Positions 24,660-36,753 are shown, counted from the stretch's first letter. The stretch: 64,000 nucleotides of DNA from Nautilus pompilius (GCA_018389105.1 JACATO010000307.1:1451001-1515000); one strand, 5' to 3'. The notes: generated from the letters alone by a model not told the origin. A program made the numbers and translations.

Positions 24660-24845
24660 GCAAGAAATATGGTAGGTCCCTGATCATATCCTTGAAATAT
24701 TCCACTATATTTTGGCAGTGTTTCTCTGTTGCCACCATCAGGCTATTATCCTGAGAAGGACTATCTTGAACCTATGACCTGTTGATTGCCAACTCTTTTT
24801 TGTGTTTTTCAGATTAATACTTTAGCCCACTGCACCACTGGGATA
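24660..24845 (-). mobile_element. tRNA-derived SINE, left member of an inverted pair
   Basis: The minus strand reads CCCAGTGGTGCAGTGGGCTAAAG (A box TGGTGCAGTGG, about 24,819-24,840), then AGGTCATAGGTTCAAGATAG (B box GGTTCAAGAT, about 24,763-24,782). A body follows with CTCAGGATAATAGCCTGATG and CCAAAATATAGTGG. The same body is found in the opposite orientation at 24,905-25,075. Pol III promoter boxes plus a shared non-tRNA body define a SINE family. Confidence 0.65.
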
Positions 24846-24904
24846 TATGCCCAATTAAATACTAGTTCTTTTAATATTTAAACCTTGTCATTTTGAAGGT
24901 GTTT

Positions 24905-25075
24905 AAAAATCCTTTGATTCAGAATTGGCAACCAATTGATCACAGGCTCAAAACCAACTCTATCCACATGCAATATCCACCTGCTGCAACTTAACATCAC
25001 TGCTCACCAAAACAATCCTCAGGACTATGTCCTGATGATAAAAACAGGAAAAAAATCACCAAAATATAGGTTATC
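24905..25075 (+). mobile_element. tRNA-derived SINE, right member of an inverted pair
   Basis: The plus strand reads ATTGGCAACCAATTGATCAC, then AGGCTCAAAACCAAC (degenerate B box). About 75 bp later it reads CCTCAGGACTATGTCCTGATG and CACCAAAATATAGG, matching the body of the minus-strand copy at 24,660-24,845. The A box has decayed or been lost. The two copies lie head to head about 60 bp apart. Confidence 0.55.
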
Positions 25076-27055
25076 AAATTAGTTTAGCTAAAAATGCAGT
25101 GGGAAATGCATAACTGTCTAATTTCTTTCTATATGACATTCATGCCAATAACTTCCGGCCCTTATCTTAAATGACTTTTTTTACAGATGTTATGGAAATG
25201 ACTTTAAACTTAACTAAAACTGATTACTCAATATGCTAATAACTATGGACCTAAACTTGACTTTCACATTTATTGAAGATTCTTCTGATTGACCCTTCCA
25301 CTACAGGCAACTAGTTTCAGCCCATTATTCATTTTCTCCTCCAGATAGTGGTCCTTACAGAGGACACTCAGTTTCCTACCATTTATCAGCTTAGCTATAC
25401 ATTCCCCATTACTTGTCTGAACTTCTAATTCATAGCCATCTTGATTCCCTTTTGGAAAGATTTAATAAGTTAAAGAAAAAAGTAAATGATTTAAATCTAT
25501 AACAGTATAGATAAAAATTACACATACACACACTACAAATATAATATGAAGAAAAAATACATAAGCACTATCTCTTTCAAAAAAAGTTATTTTGTAAAGA
25601 TTTACTGGAGTCTCAGTTTGGCATTCAGCTATAATGATATAATACTAAATTTATCATACTTATAAGTAAAATGGTTTTGTTTTAGGAACCTTTAGCTTTT
25701 ATGTTAGTGTTTTAAGATATGTAGGCCTTGCTTCATAGATACTAATAAGACTGGATTTCCAAAAAAGTTAACAAGTGGACATTGCACATTCTTTGTTTTA
25801 ATAGGAAGCCGCTTATGCAAACTACAGGTTTTCCAAAGCAGTTTTTTTAAAAATTTCCAACAAGTTTATATATTTATTTAAAAAAAAAAAATTGTAGCAA
25901 TTTTAATGTAAATATCTCTATATTATATATTTACTAAATTCATTGTCAAATACAATAAATGAATAAATTATGAAAGAATAATGCAAGGGTGTTGAAAAAA
26001 AAAACATTATACTTTATATCCTCACAATGAAAGCCAAATACTGCACATTTTAAATGAAATTTAGTTTCAGACCAATCAATATGTAACTTGTGACTTACTG
26101 TTTAACTTATTTTCAGAATTCAATTTCTTTTATTTTTAATGAGTATGATAAATTTAGCTTTGCCTTCAATAGGTCATAAAATTAAAAGAATATAATGCTG
26201 TACTAAATTTCTTACTGCATACACAAATTATATCTTTGTATATAAATTGTCCAATGAAATTTGAGAATGTCAAGCTGGAATCTTTTGATTTGACATGGAA
26301 TGTGCCTCATTGATAATATTTATCAATATGCATACACTCTTTATATTTGTTTTTCCAACTGGTAAGTATATAAAACAATGTAATAAGAATATATGTTTTA
26401 TTTTTTGAAAACTGTCCTTTCCTTGGAATTAAATAGATTCATGTTCATTGTAGAATTTTTAATATTACTACAAGTATACAGCATATTTAACATATATAAT
26501 TATTTTCATAATATTATTCCCAAAAAATTTTAACATGGCATCTTCCCAACAATATATCATTTAAACTTCATTATATTACAGAATTTAGGGTGTTGTGATT
26601 ATGTTGCTACCTGATTATTCTGAATGTTTTACTATTTGCATTGCAATAAAAGTTAAATGCAGACTGACAAGAAAAATTATTTATAAAAAATATTAATGAA
26701 AATTTTCAATGGTAATAATCTGGAAAAATGGATATATAAGCTTTTATTGCAATGATGGAAAAAAATTTATGACATTGAAGAAAATTATTTTGGTTTTATT
26801 TAATAAGATAATAACACTTTTTCAATTTGCAGCTGCTAAAGGAAAAAAAATTTATTTAATGAAGATTTTTTTAAAAAAATTTGTTTTAATTGTCCTTGAA
26901 AAATTTAAAGACATGTGTAGTTATACAAATTAGTATTTTCATTTGGAATTCTTCCTTATGTGTCCAGAGATGAACTGACATGGTTTAACAGAGCTTTTAA
27001 TTTACATAAAGTACATTAAACATTTGTAATGTTTTGTTTAACATTATTATTTCAG
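25076..27055. other. AT-rich DNA with one GC-richer patch
   Basis: 25,130-25,460 is less AT-rich and may be another eroded repeat. The rest is A/T-rich with no supported feature up to the candidate exon at 27,056. Confidence 0.5.
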
Positions 27056-27094
27056 GGACTTTCCATGAAAGAATTTTTAACAGCTTCCTTAAAG
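27056..27094 (+). other. Candidate 39-nt micro-exon
   Basis: Flanked by a plausible 3' splice site (AACATTATTATTTCAG before 27,056) and a good 5' splice site (AAG|GTATGT at 27,094/27,095). The 39 nt are a multiple of three and open in frame 1, reading GLSMKEFLTASLK. No neighbouring exon with a recognisable continuation was found, and such site pairs also occur by chance in AT-rich DNA. Confidence 0.3.
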
Positions 27095-27870
27095 GTATGT
27101 TGCAAAAGTATAAATTGATTTAATATCATAATCTGTTTTGCTTATCATATTAAAAAATGTATTATTTATCATTTACTTCTCTTTTGCATTTTAATTTATT
27201 TTGTTATAATTATTGTGCAAGTGTATGGAAATAATAACTAATAACTATTATTTTGTATTTTATATTTTCATTTTTAATGAGAAGAGTAAGTGTCAATTAG
27301 TCTTAAATTATCAAATGTTTCTATTAATTAAACCTTAATGAAGCTGACAAAATGTTTGAATAAAAACTATGCATTTTTTTTTAAATAAAAAAGTTATTGA
27401 GCATGATTTGTGCAGTGATTGATGTGTCACATGTAAGAAAGGCAGAAAATGGAAAAAAAAATTTGATTTGGTGGTAAAGACTACTTAGATGGATTTAATG
27501 TGTGATAATGTAGATGGATGGCTGAGATGCCAGTGCACAGTTTGGGGAAACCTTTTTTTTTTTACTTTTTTTTTTTTACATATATTACATATATATATAT
27601 ATTCTATTGCATTTTACAAAAGTAAAAGTAAGTAGTTTTTGATTAAGACCACAAATATATATATATTACAAAGAACTATTTTTGTCAGTAGTCATCACTT
27701 TTGGCTGACTGAATCCAAATAATTCACACTCATCTAGTGAATCAGTCTGTTAATTTTTGTTGCTTAATAATAAAACACATTCTTAGGCTAAAATTAGCCT
27801 ATACCCCGAATTTTAGACATTATCGGATAAGCCCTGATCTTTTAATGATTTGCATGAATTGATGAATATA
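27095..27870. other. AT-rich DNA, nothing recognised
   Basis: A/T-rich with poly-T and short TA runs (27,585-27,602). It ends at the TA that abuts the Tigger element. Confidence 0.55.
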
Positions 27871-28725
27871 CAGGTATTCCATGACTTACAACCGGGTTCC
27901 GTTCTGACCAACCGGTCATACATCGATATGGACGTAACTTAAAGACCTGTACGTATTTGACCTTTTTGTGGGGGGGGGAGGTATTTTATATGCATTACTA
28001 GTATGTACTGTACTACGTAATACATTTTATTTTATCTCCTGTTACTCGGATATAACACAGATTATATCTTTTTTTGAAGCGATTGAACCATTCATTGCTG
28101 GCTTTAAAGTTTTCCTTGTAGTCATCTCCTATTCATTCCTTCAAAGTCTCAAAAATACTTCCAGCCTTACCTTGAATTGTTAGTAGGCTTATGAGTACAT
28201 GTTTTTGTATCTGGTCTTCCATCCAGAGCATCAACAACTTCTCCATTTCGTGGATAGGTCCTTGTCGCTTCTTTGTTATTATCGTTGACCGCATGGCAGC
28301 TGAACTTTTACTGCATCCAAGACTCTTTCCTTGTCCTTAAGAATAGTGGAGACTGTTGAATGGGACAACTGTAGATCACGTGCAATAGCATTTACTTTTT
28401 TCCCTCCTCCATGTTGGCTAATTATTTTCATTTTAACTTCCAAATCAAGTGACTTCCTGTTTCTTGTCTGGTGTATTGGTAGATGGAGAAATCTTCCTTT
28501 TGCATGACATCTTTGGGGATGGCAAATCAGTAGAAGCTAAGCGAGATACTTGCAATATGACTGCTGAGGTATAACTGATGCCAAGAGAAAATGCGATGCT
28601 GCTGCTTGGAGATACACATTGCCATACTGACTCTTGTATGACACACGGGAATATTTGAATTTTTTTTACACATGGTTGTAACTGGTCAGTCGTAACTCAC
28701 ATAGGTCGTAAGTCTGGAGTATCTG
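27871..28725 (-). mobile_element. Tigger-type (pogo family) deletion derivative
   Basis: An 855-bp element with imperfect inverted repeats: CAGGTATTCCATGACTTACA (from 27,871) against CAGATACTCCAGACTTACGA (minus strand, from 28,725). TA dinucleotides flank it at 27,869-27,870 and 28,726-28,727, as expected of Tc1/mariner insertion. It holds only the N-terminal part of a TIGD1-like transposase on the minus strand. The catalytic domain has been deleted, leaving about 100-150 bp of the other end. A run of nine G at about 27,970 is unusual here. Confidence 0.82.
28010..28516 (-). pseudogene. TIGD1-like transposase N-terminal pseudogene
   Basis: From about 28,516 on the minus strand: KMSCKRKISPSTNTPDKK, then with a frameshift LEVKMKIISQHGGGKKVNAI and LSHSTVSTILKDKERV, a pogo helix-turn-helix. 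Next come ITKKRQGPIHEMEKLLMLWM and SLLTIQGKAGSIFETLKE, then NFKASNEWFNRFKKRYNL, the CENP-B-type DNA-binding domain of TIGD1-like transposases. The expected start codon is TTG. Stops and a frameshift inactivate it, and the DDE domain that should follow is absent. Only the DNA-binding half remains, so a translated product could at most bind element ends. Confidence 0.75.
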
Positions 28726-29089
28726 TACAAGTATTTATCATGAATTGCTAAGTATCTACGTAAAGTGAACATGAATTTTTAGTTCCTAATTAGCAGCTGG
28801 CTTCTCCACGTAATGAATGACTTCTCTGTCACTTTAAATAATTTTATAAATGTAACTGCACTGACCCAAGTGAGAGTGTTTTTAACATTTATATGTATTT
28901 TACAGACAGGTAAGTATAGAAGTTTCAGTATCATTTTCATTACCTTTGGTGTTTAATTTATTATAATAGGTGATTTATTTATCTATTTATTAAAAGGGAT
29001 GTAAAGGACTTACTGATTTCTGTGAGAGCTCTCCAGAGATAAATTTGCGATTTTTGATTGATGGGATGTTTCCATGAAGATACTTTTTG
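28726..29089. other. AT-rich spacer with possible recursive splice junction
   Basis: At 28,909/28,910 the sequence ATGTATTTTACAGACAG|GTAAGTAT joins an acceptor-like tract directly to a near-consensus donor. That is the form of a ratchet point used in recursive splicing of long introns, or of a tiny exon (ACAG). No other feature was seen. Confidence 0.3.
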
Positions 29090-29620
29090 TTTACCATGAA
29101 TAATAAAATGGCCTGATTTCAGCTTGCCAAGAACCATTTTCATTGGACCACAGAAATGTGGACCAGTGTGCTGTGCTTTGATAAATCGCAGACTGTTTCA
29201 GAGGTTTAGATTAGATAGTAGGAGGTGTTTGCTTTAAAGAGTCTCTGACGCTTTCCATCCAAAGTGTATTAAACCAGTGTTTTAAAGTGAGTGCAGGTCC
29301 ACTGTGTAGAGGGTCCTTTTTTTTTTTCAAAAGAGGTACATGCTCTATTCATCCTATCCAGGGAATAATGTTGTGGTTTGTTTACTTGAGAATTTTTACC
29401 AATATGCTATAACTGCCGTCTTCTCAACTGGATTTGTTAACATGATAACAGTCGGAAACATTTAGCAGCTATCATCAAGCATTATCATACAGATCAGAAA
29501 GTCTGTTCTATAGTGACTTGCTCAAAATCTGATTTGAATCCAATAGAGAATCTATGGAACAAAGCTATTAAGATGTAAAATCCTGGAGATTTTGATCATT
29601 TGTTCCAAATTATTCAGTTT
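29090..29620 (+). pseudogene. Tc1-like transposase remnant 2
   Basis: Reads FQLAKNHFHWTTEMWTSVLC, then FDKSQT (about 29,115-29,195), corresponding to 'LQFAKEHLHWT.EQW..V.(W/F)SDES.F', with the first catalytic Asp kept but Glu lost. After frameshifts, HHQALSYRSE and SKSDLNPIENLWNKAI (about 29,522-29,570) give the 'SPDLNPIENLW' box that carries the catalytic Glu. The N-terminal DNA-binding region is missing. No inverted repeats located. Confidence 0.7.
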
Positions 29621-31059
29621 ACTTTGGATGATATTTGCATAGACTGGCGTATTTTTTCTTGTCAGGCTGTGTTTATTGTTTATTATGGCTATGTGACCAA
29701 ATGCTAATAATTCCTTGATCTCTTCATCTTGGGTAATCTCTAAAAATTGACATTATATGAAAAGTTTTTGAGTGTTTGATTTTTTCCTTAAATTTTTCAT
29801 ATAAAATTCCGTAAGTTGTTAAAAAGTGAGCAGATGCAAAATATGTACTAGTGATTGTGTTGATGTATTTGCTAATCAAAGTAATGCTTGCCCATACTTG
29901 AATTTTTTTTTTTTAAATTTATTTTACATGTCAATTTGTCTTTTTCTTCCATTGATCTTAAACTTTTGTCCATCACTTTATATTTGGTTTAATACCTTCC
30001 TCTGGAATATATTTTATATTATTTATTGGCACTTTTTTTTTTTAAAAGCTATTTTTTTCATTGTTATTGTATTCTAAATGTACACACTTGAAACTACCGA
30101 TTCTTCTGATAATACTATTGGCATCACTCTCTGCAGAAGAATTTTTTTTTTTTTTAAATATCAGAATAGATTCATTGTAGGACCAGTGACATCCATTGTT
30201 CTTCCTTATATGTATACTGTAGTTGTGCTTTATTCTTCCAAAGCCAAGTCTCCCTAATTAGCAGATTTTGATTTCTGAGATATCATTAAAAATAGGCAGA
30301 TGTTAAAATCATGTCATTTCCACAATATTTAGCTTAATAAGGTCTTTTTTTAATGATTCTTTTGGAGACATTTATAGTTTCATGGTATCCATCAAGATTG
30401 GTTTTGTACACAAATCTATGAGTTAAATCATTGAATTTCAAAGATAACTGACAGCATTTAAAAAAAAACATGCTTCTTTGCAGCACAGTCCTCACCAGAA
30501 ATTGAATCTATATATATTAAAAATAATCTAATACACATTCTGCATGCAAAAGGTGATTTTTCACACAATTTAACAATTGGATGTTATACTGATCTCAAAC
30601 ACCTATAGATTTCTTAACTGTGATAAACCAACCACATTGTGTTAGCATGGTGGATTCAGTTTTTTTGTGATAAAATATTATTTCATAGTATGTTATGTCA
30701 AGTATTTCAATATTGTTCGCTGTGATCTCTAAACTATTTGCAGCATCAAGATTACAATAATGAAGACCTTTTGCTGCTCACTAAACTAAAAAAAATCTAT
30801 GAAATGATTTGGTGTTTTTTTTTTATTTCTGCATGCAGGTTTTTAAGAATATAAAAATGAAAACTTTTAAATTGCTAAAGAAAATAAAAGCTGATTGCAA
30901 CAGGGTGTAGTAGAAAAATTGTTATTTTAAAGATTAATGCATTCATATAAAGAATATTCAATTATAATTGGAATTGGAAATAATTATAGAAACAGGAACA
31001 CTTGGTATAAAAGGCAAATAGCTCATGATGAAATTGAATCTGATATATAAAAAAAAAAT
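29621..31059. other. AT-rich DNA, nothing recognised
   Basis: Poly-T and A-rich runs. The frame at 29,826-30,077 encodes a Phe/Leu-rich peptide, as expected from T-rich DNA, not a gene. Confidence 0.6.
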
Positions 31060-31910
31060 TTTAGCTAGTAGGGGATAGTCCATGCAGCAGATTGCAGCCC
31101 AATTTTGTTTCAGAAGGATCTATATGAAAGACAGGGCTCATGACAACAGCTGTGGTGGAAGAAGAAAGCCCAAACTCTCCAAAAGTAATGTTAAGTACTT
31201 CAAGATATGTTCTCTACATTATAGACAACAAGCCAATAGAGATCTTGAAAAAGGTCTAGCTGCAAATACAAGCGTTGACATTTATTCAAGCACAGTAAAA
31301 TACGCATTAGCACCAGGTGGTCTCCTTGGATGTGTGGCTGCCCAAAAATGTTTGCTGAGAAGAGGCAACCAAACAGCAAGGCTGAAATGGACAGTAAAAA
31401 TGAAATTGTTGGATGAACAAACCTAGAAGAAGGTTCTTTTTACAGATGAATCAACATTTGAACTCTTTGACAATAATCAACAACAGTTTGTTTAAAGATG
31501 GACCCAGGAGTGATATAACAAGTTAGTTTAAAACAGTACAGATATGGGGCTGCATGTCAACAAATGGTGTTGGAAATTTGCATAAAATCAAAGATACTGA
31601 TATTGGACAGGCATTCGTCTTCTAACATGCCAATGGTCCCAAGTATGCAACCAGTGTGGTATAAATGTATCTGAAATGTAAAGTTGATGGAACACTCACA
31701 AAGATCTCTTGATTTAAACAAGGTCTTGATATGAACATTATTGAGGCTATACACAGTTATATGGCTACTGAGAAAGTCAGCTGGCAACCAGACACCTTGG
31801 ATGAATTGTGGAAAGTATTACAAGATGCTTGGAACAAAAATCCAGTTATACATTGATAGATCAAGTAAAGCTTGATGCTCTATAGAAAGCAATGGGTTCA
31901 TACCAAATAC
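31060..31910 (+). pseudogene. Tc1-like transposase pseudogene 3 (internally deleted)
   Basis: The best preserved Tc1 copy in its N-terminal half. The open frame at 31,082-31,426 covers MQQIAAQFCFRR (helix-turn-helix), GGRRKPKLSKSNVKYFK, KGLAANTSVDIYSSTVKYAL and LLGCVAAQKCLLRRGNQTAR. After a stop come VLFTDESTFELFDNNQQQFV (first catalytic Asp) and NKWCWKF. It then jumps from NLHKIK straight to DIGQAFVF...ANGPKYATSVV (second Asp block changed to HANGP). It ends NIIEAIHSYM...KVSWQPDTLDELWKVLQDAWNKN (about 31,735-31,840), the Tc1 C-terminus with the third acidic residue. The minus-strand Tc1 copy at 59,340 shares the DIGQ block. Confidence 0.78.
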
Positions 31911-34900
31911 TAATGCACTATACAATGTTTTCATTTTGCTTTTGTAATATTGTATACCATATGTGCTACATACATCTCTCATTTGTTGTAGTTACTCATT
32001 AATTATGCATGTGTAATCATTTTTATCCTGAATATTAATATTTATTTCATTAGATACAAAGTTATCAAAAGTCTAAAATCTATTTTTAGCTATGTAATTT
32101 AAATTTAAATGTTATTTATTTATATTTAGATTAATAATTCAGAATTTGTTGTTGTTGTTTTTTTTTGGTGGTGAGGCTAGTAGTTTTCACTGTTGCTCTT
32201 CTCTTTGAATGTACTTTAACTACTGTATTTTACATTTGATTTTCTCTTAAATTTAATTAAAATAAATTAACATAAAATACAATAATTTGCATCATATTTT
32301 TTGTTTTGATTTAATTTTTTTGAGTGATTGTATATGGTGATTTCATTAGATGGTGTGTTTTTGTTTGTTTTTTTTTTTCTTTAAATTGTTTTGTGCACAT
32401 TTTAATACCATAATAAAACATCTAGTGTCAGGGAATTTGCCAATCAATAGCTGTGCATTTCTTCGTCACATCTAATAGAATTCCATCTTAAAATCATAAT
32501 GAATTATTTGCAGTTCACATAATCCATTTGGTTTTTTTTTTTCTATTAATGATAACACTTTGGATGTGACTTAGAACTGATTCTGATACTATTTAAATGA
32601 AGGTAATTAAAAAATAAGTTGACTGGAAATTTCACACACAACTTCAAAAATGTACCATTTTTTGTTTTCTTCTTTGAAAAAATTAAAATCTACAAGATTA
32701 ATTAGCTTATTGTTTTATTGAATTCTTAATTACTGTGTACATCTGAAACAGTACAATCTGGATATTGATAATTTTGTTCGCAATCTTCATAGTTGTGCTT
32801 TTTGTACTTTTGTTATGGATGAAATAAAAAAATGATTTATTTAAAGTTATTTTTGTGGGTTTTTTTTTTTTTTGTAAAATACTGAAAATGTTTTTTTCTC
32901 TAGTTATGAACTTTTAAAAACTGGGCCCTTTTGTCATTTTAAATCTTTTCTGATTCCTTCATTTGTACTCTAGGTATGGATCGAGTTATCAGCTAAGCAA
33001 TTTATATATTATATTTTGTGATAAAATATAATGAAAAAATATTTAAATATTGCTGAAAATCTTACTGTTGAATTTATTTTGAAAACTAAGTCATTAAAAA
33101 AAAAAAAAATATATATATATATATGATGAATTGCTAAACCCTTAATCAAGTAATTTTTTTTTGATGACTTTCATTAACGTTTATTCCACTACATGGTTCA
33201 CCCTCACAGTAATCTTGAAGAAACTGCTAAAATCATTAGCAAATATTTTGCAAAATACCAATGATATTACTTTACAAATTAGCAATTCTGCAGTACAAAT
33301 GAAGCAAAATATTGTCCACTCATTCAAAGGTTCCCCCCCCTCTTTTTTTTCCATATCATATTATTCTAGGGAGCTAATGTTTTGTTGTTGTTTTTTTTTA
33401 AATTGTTTAACTTTCTTTTATTCTGCCTATTAATCAGGGTATTGTCTTCATATGAATAATGTATTAGTAAGGAGTAATGAGCATGACCAGACTCAGTTCT
33501 CCACATCACAGATAGAGGAAGGGTCTGGCTAAATATGCCAATGGTTGTTTTTTTTTTGGTTACTGATTTGCAGATGTGACTTCCAACAGAATACACAACA
33601 TCTTTAATACACCGAGTTTTACTGAAGCTGTCAAAAACTTCAAAAGAAACAAACAAAAAAAAGTCTATTATACTACTGTAGTGGAAGCCCATGTTTGTAA
33701 TTAATCATTGAGTATATGTTATCTTAATGGGGGGAATATTTTCTGAGGCAAGTGACTTTCATGACCATAAAATGCACTGTCCAGCTTTTTAAACAAATAT
33801 ATGGATTACATGGTGCTTTCACTGCATGACGGTTTAAACTTACAGTACTCCCCTGGCAGGACAGATTGATACTTCATGTACTATGGCTGAATACACAGTT
33901 AGTAACTGGATGTCTACCCAAATGAAAATGTCACATTGCAAACAGAACCAGAAGAGTCTATCTAGCATTTTGTGGAGAACTGACTGTAATGTTTTCTTTT
34001 GTTTGATTTTTTTTTTTTAATTTTACCTTTAGTTTTAAGATTCACATGAATTAAACTACAGTTTGAAACACAATTTGCAAGCTTTAGCCATTTTTATTAA
34101 CATTGTTACACAAAGCATTAGCCAGTCCATATTGTGCTCATAAGCATATGGCACCCCATTAAAAAAGTAGAATTGCATCACACTAGTACCTGCAGTACTG
34201 GATCCATAATGAAGATAGGAGTGATGACTAGGTCTGAGTTTTTCTGCTCCGATATTTAAAAAAGAACCCCCTCAAAACAATTATGATAGAAATCTTACCA
34301 GCTTTTCACATTTTCCTTCTTGTTGAACAAAAGTAATAAGTAATTTTTAGGTTGGTGTGAAAATTATCTCTGCCTTAATTAAAGTTTTTAATTTATGAGA
34401 ACAGAAATAGAATAATTAAAAACAGATTTTCAGTTTGTTTTTTCCCTCTATTGTAGTGCAATTGAATGGAAGCAAAAGGATGTATAATATTTAATCAAAT
34501 AACTTTTATTCCATTTATCTCCATTATCATCAAATTTTAGTTGATTCTTTAATGTTTCCCTGTTGTAGGAAAAGTGCCAGTCAGTTCCACAAAAAAAGAA
34601 AAACCAAATACTTGATTTAAAAAAATTATAGCCTAGAAAATGTTTCAGAAAATTTCATCTATGGAATGTGAAATCAATACAAAATAACAATATCTTAATA
34701 ATTTCATTCAAAGAAAATCACAAGCATATCACAGCATATGATTAAAATGACATGAAATAAGCTTTACTTCATTTGTTACAAATCATAACAAGATAAATGC
34801 ACCATAATGCATCTTTTTGCTGCCTCCACTGTTTAATCAGGGGTTTTTGTAGAGCCTTTCATAAGCTATGGATGGCTACATTCTTGATTGATATATAATT

Positions 34901-36349
34901 TTTATGACAATATTCGAGACTTTTTCCTTTTAGTATTATAATACAAAATAAATTTAGATTACTGGTATATAAATTCATCTATTTTATCTTAGGATATAAA
35001 ATATTTCAAGTTTAAATTGTTAATTTTTATATGTTTTTAGATATTTTAGTTGCTTTATTTAGAATATTGTTTAAAGAAGAATGTTTTAAAACAAAGTATT
35101 TTAATACAATGTAGCTAACTTAGAAAATTATATATATTAATACCTATTTTTAGTAGCTGATTTCAAATTAGTGCAGGTACAGGATTATTCAAATGATTAT
35201 CTAGATTTTGTATTGCCAGTACTAGAATTACAAAGTTGTTGTTCTTTTCATTTTTTCACTTTCTATGGGTGGAAGACAATAATCAAAGCTGTTGGTTTAA
35301 TATGGGCACCAAATTGAGTCATTACCATTTTATATGGATCCAAATAACTTGGTGCGTTTTACTCAAAAGTTAATTTTTGCCAACCTCTGTTCATTATACA
35401 CAAGCACATGTGCACACACACATTCATTTCTTATAGAATAGTAGGCTACTTTATTGAAATACGTTATTCTTGCATTTTTCCTAATGTGGAATGTAGCTGA
35501 CTGAAAAAAGAACAGTGTTATGGTCTGTATCTTATAATGTTAGTTTTATAATCATTATCTTTTAAGATATGCTAACATAAAGAGTTAACTACATGCTATT
35601 TGATTTTTTTTAGTATATTTAACCAGTTTATTTTTTATCTATTAGCATTATCATAATTCTTAGATTACAAAGATTAATGGTAACTAATATAAGTTGTAAT
35701 CTCTGTAGGTATTGTTTAAGCAGAACATTACACAAAATTACCCTTGTGAGTTGAGATTGAACTGTTCTGCAAGAAGAATTACAATCTGTCTGATTTCATT
35801 GATCAGTAAATTAGGTTATAACAAAAACACCTGACAGGCTGAGGGCAAAACTCAGCCCTTTCCTGCTGGGTAGCTGACAAGTCAAACCTATTAAGTTTCA
35901 CTGTTTGGATATCTACTAACAGCCAACAGGATGCTGATAAAGTGTTAAGAATTTATACAAGTAAAAATAATAATAAAAAGAAAGCTTTCTAGTTTGTATG
36001 TAATATAATGTCATTAGTAAATCATTTTCTTATTTATCTATACTATTTTATTTAGTTGTAATCCATAAATTTCCTAAGAATTTTGAATAGATATTGTAAC
36101 TGAATCAAATTCATAGATTGCTATACTTGCATAAGATTATTTTGGATGATACTATCGCTTTACCCGAAGAACTCTCAATAACTATACTTAAGTACTTAGA
36201 TTTCCAACTCCCACACACCTGATACAAACGCTAGATACTTACAGAATAGCTAATTGATAAATTCAGGCTACCTACAGTGCAACAATTAACAACTGGAGAT
36301 GGCTATAAAGGAATTGCTCAGAAAGCTTTTTTTTTCTTTTTTTTTTCAG
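31911..36349. other. AT-rich DNA with unclassified patches
   Basis: About 4.4 kb. An A-run followed by (TA)n lies at 33,096-33,124. 33,440-34,260 is less AT-rich with no recognised domain. At 35,838-35,858 there is a perfect 7-bp stem, GGCTGAG/CTCAGCC, around a 7-nt loop. A TATA-like motif, GGCTATAAAGG, occurs at 36,301-36,311. Confidence 0.5.
36301..36311 (+). promoter_or_regulatory. TATA-box-like motif
   Basis: GGCTATAAAGG matches the TATA consensus with a favourable GC-containing context, rare in the surrounding DNA. It lies about 40 bp before a T-rich tract and the candidate exon. Position alone cannot show that it is used. Confidence 0.25.
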
Positions 36350-36753
36350 CCTGAGCTGAAGCAAGAGCTAATAAGTAAGTTGGATTTATCTCCAGAGAGG
36401 TGCTGTACATAGCTTGTTTCTCCGCCAGGCTGCTGGGAAGTTTTTGTGGCATGTAAAGCACGTGGATCTTTTTGCTAAAGTTGATTGTATCATCACTGAT
36501 GATGTCACAACCATGTGGGGTAAATTCTAGTTAGAAATTTGAGCAAGAAGAACCAAGTCTGCAGAGGAGGAATATTAGCATATTCTGCTGAAGCTTAGAC
36601 TTTCCTCATAGACTTCTGGACCTAAGAGTCAATCCATAGGTTTTATTTTCTTTCTCTGTTAAATTCTGGATGTTGGTTAGCAATTTGTATAGCTATCTGT
36701 GATGCAGCCTTAGAGAGTTACCATTTCTATGCTTCAGATGAAAGGCCGTTAAG
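36350..36753 (+). other. Candidate 404-nt exon (possibly non-coding)
   Basis: Preceded by a very strong polypyrimidine tract and acceptor (T-rich run with one C, then TTTTTTCAG, ending 36,349) and followed by a strong donor (AAG|GTAAGTAG at 36,753/36,754). The interior is less AT-rich and nearly free of homopolymers, unlike its flanks. Frame 1 reads PELKQELISKLDLSPER before a stop at about 36,411. Alternative donors lie at 36,374 (GTAAGT) and 36,399 (GAG|GTGCTG). The peptide loosely resembles helix 2 of a homeodomain, and a donor at 36,399 would fall where many homeobox genes have an intron. This is weak inference because no helix 1 or WFQNRR exon was found. It could equally be a UTR or lncRNA exon. 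Confidence 0.3.
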
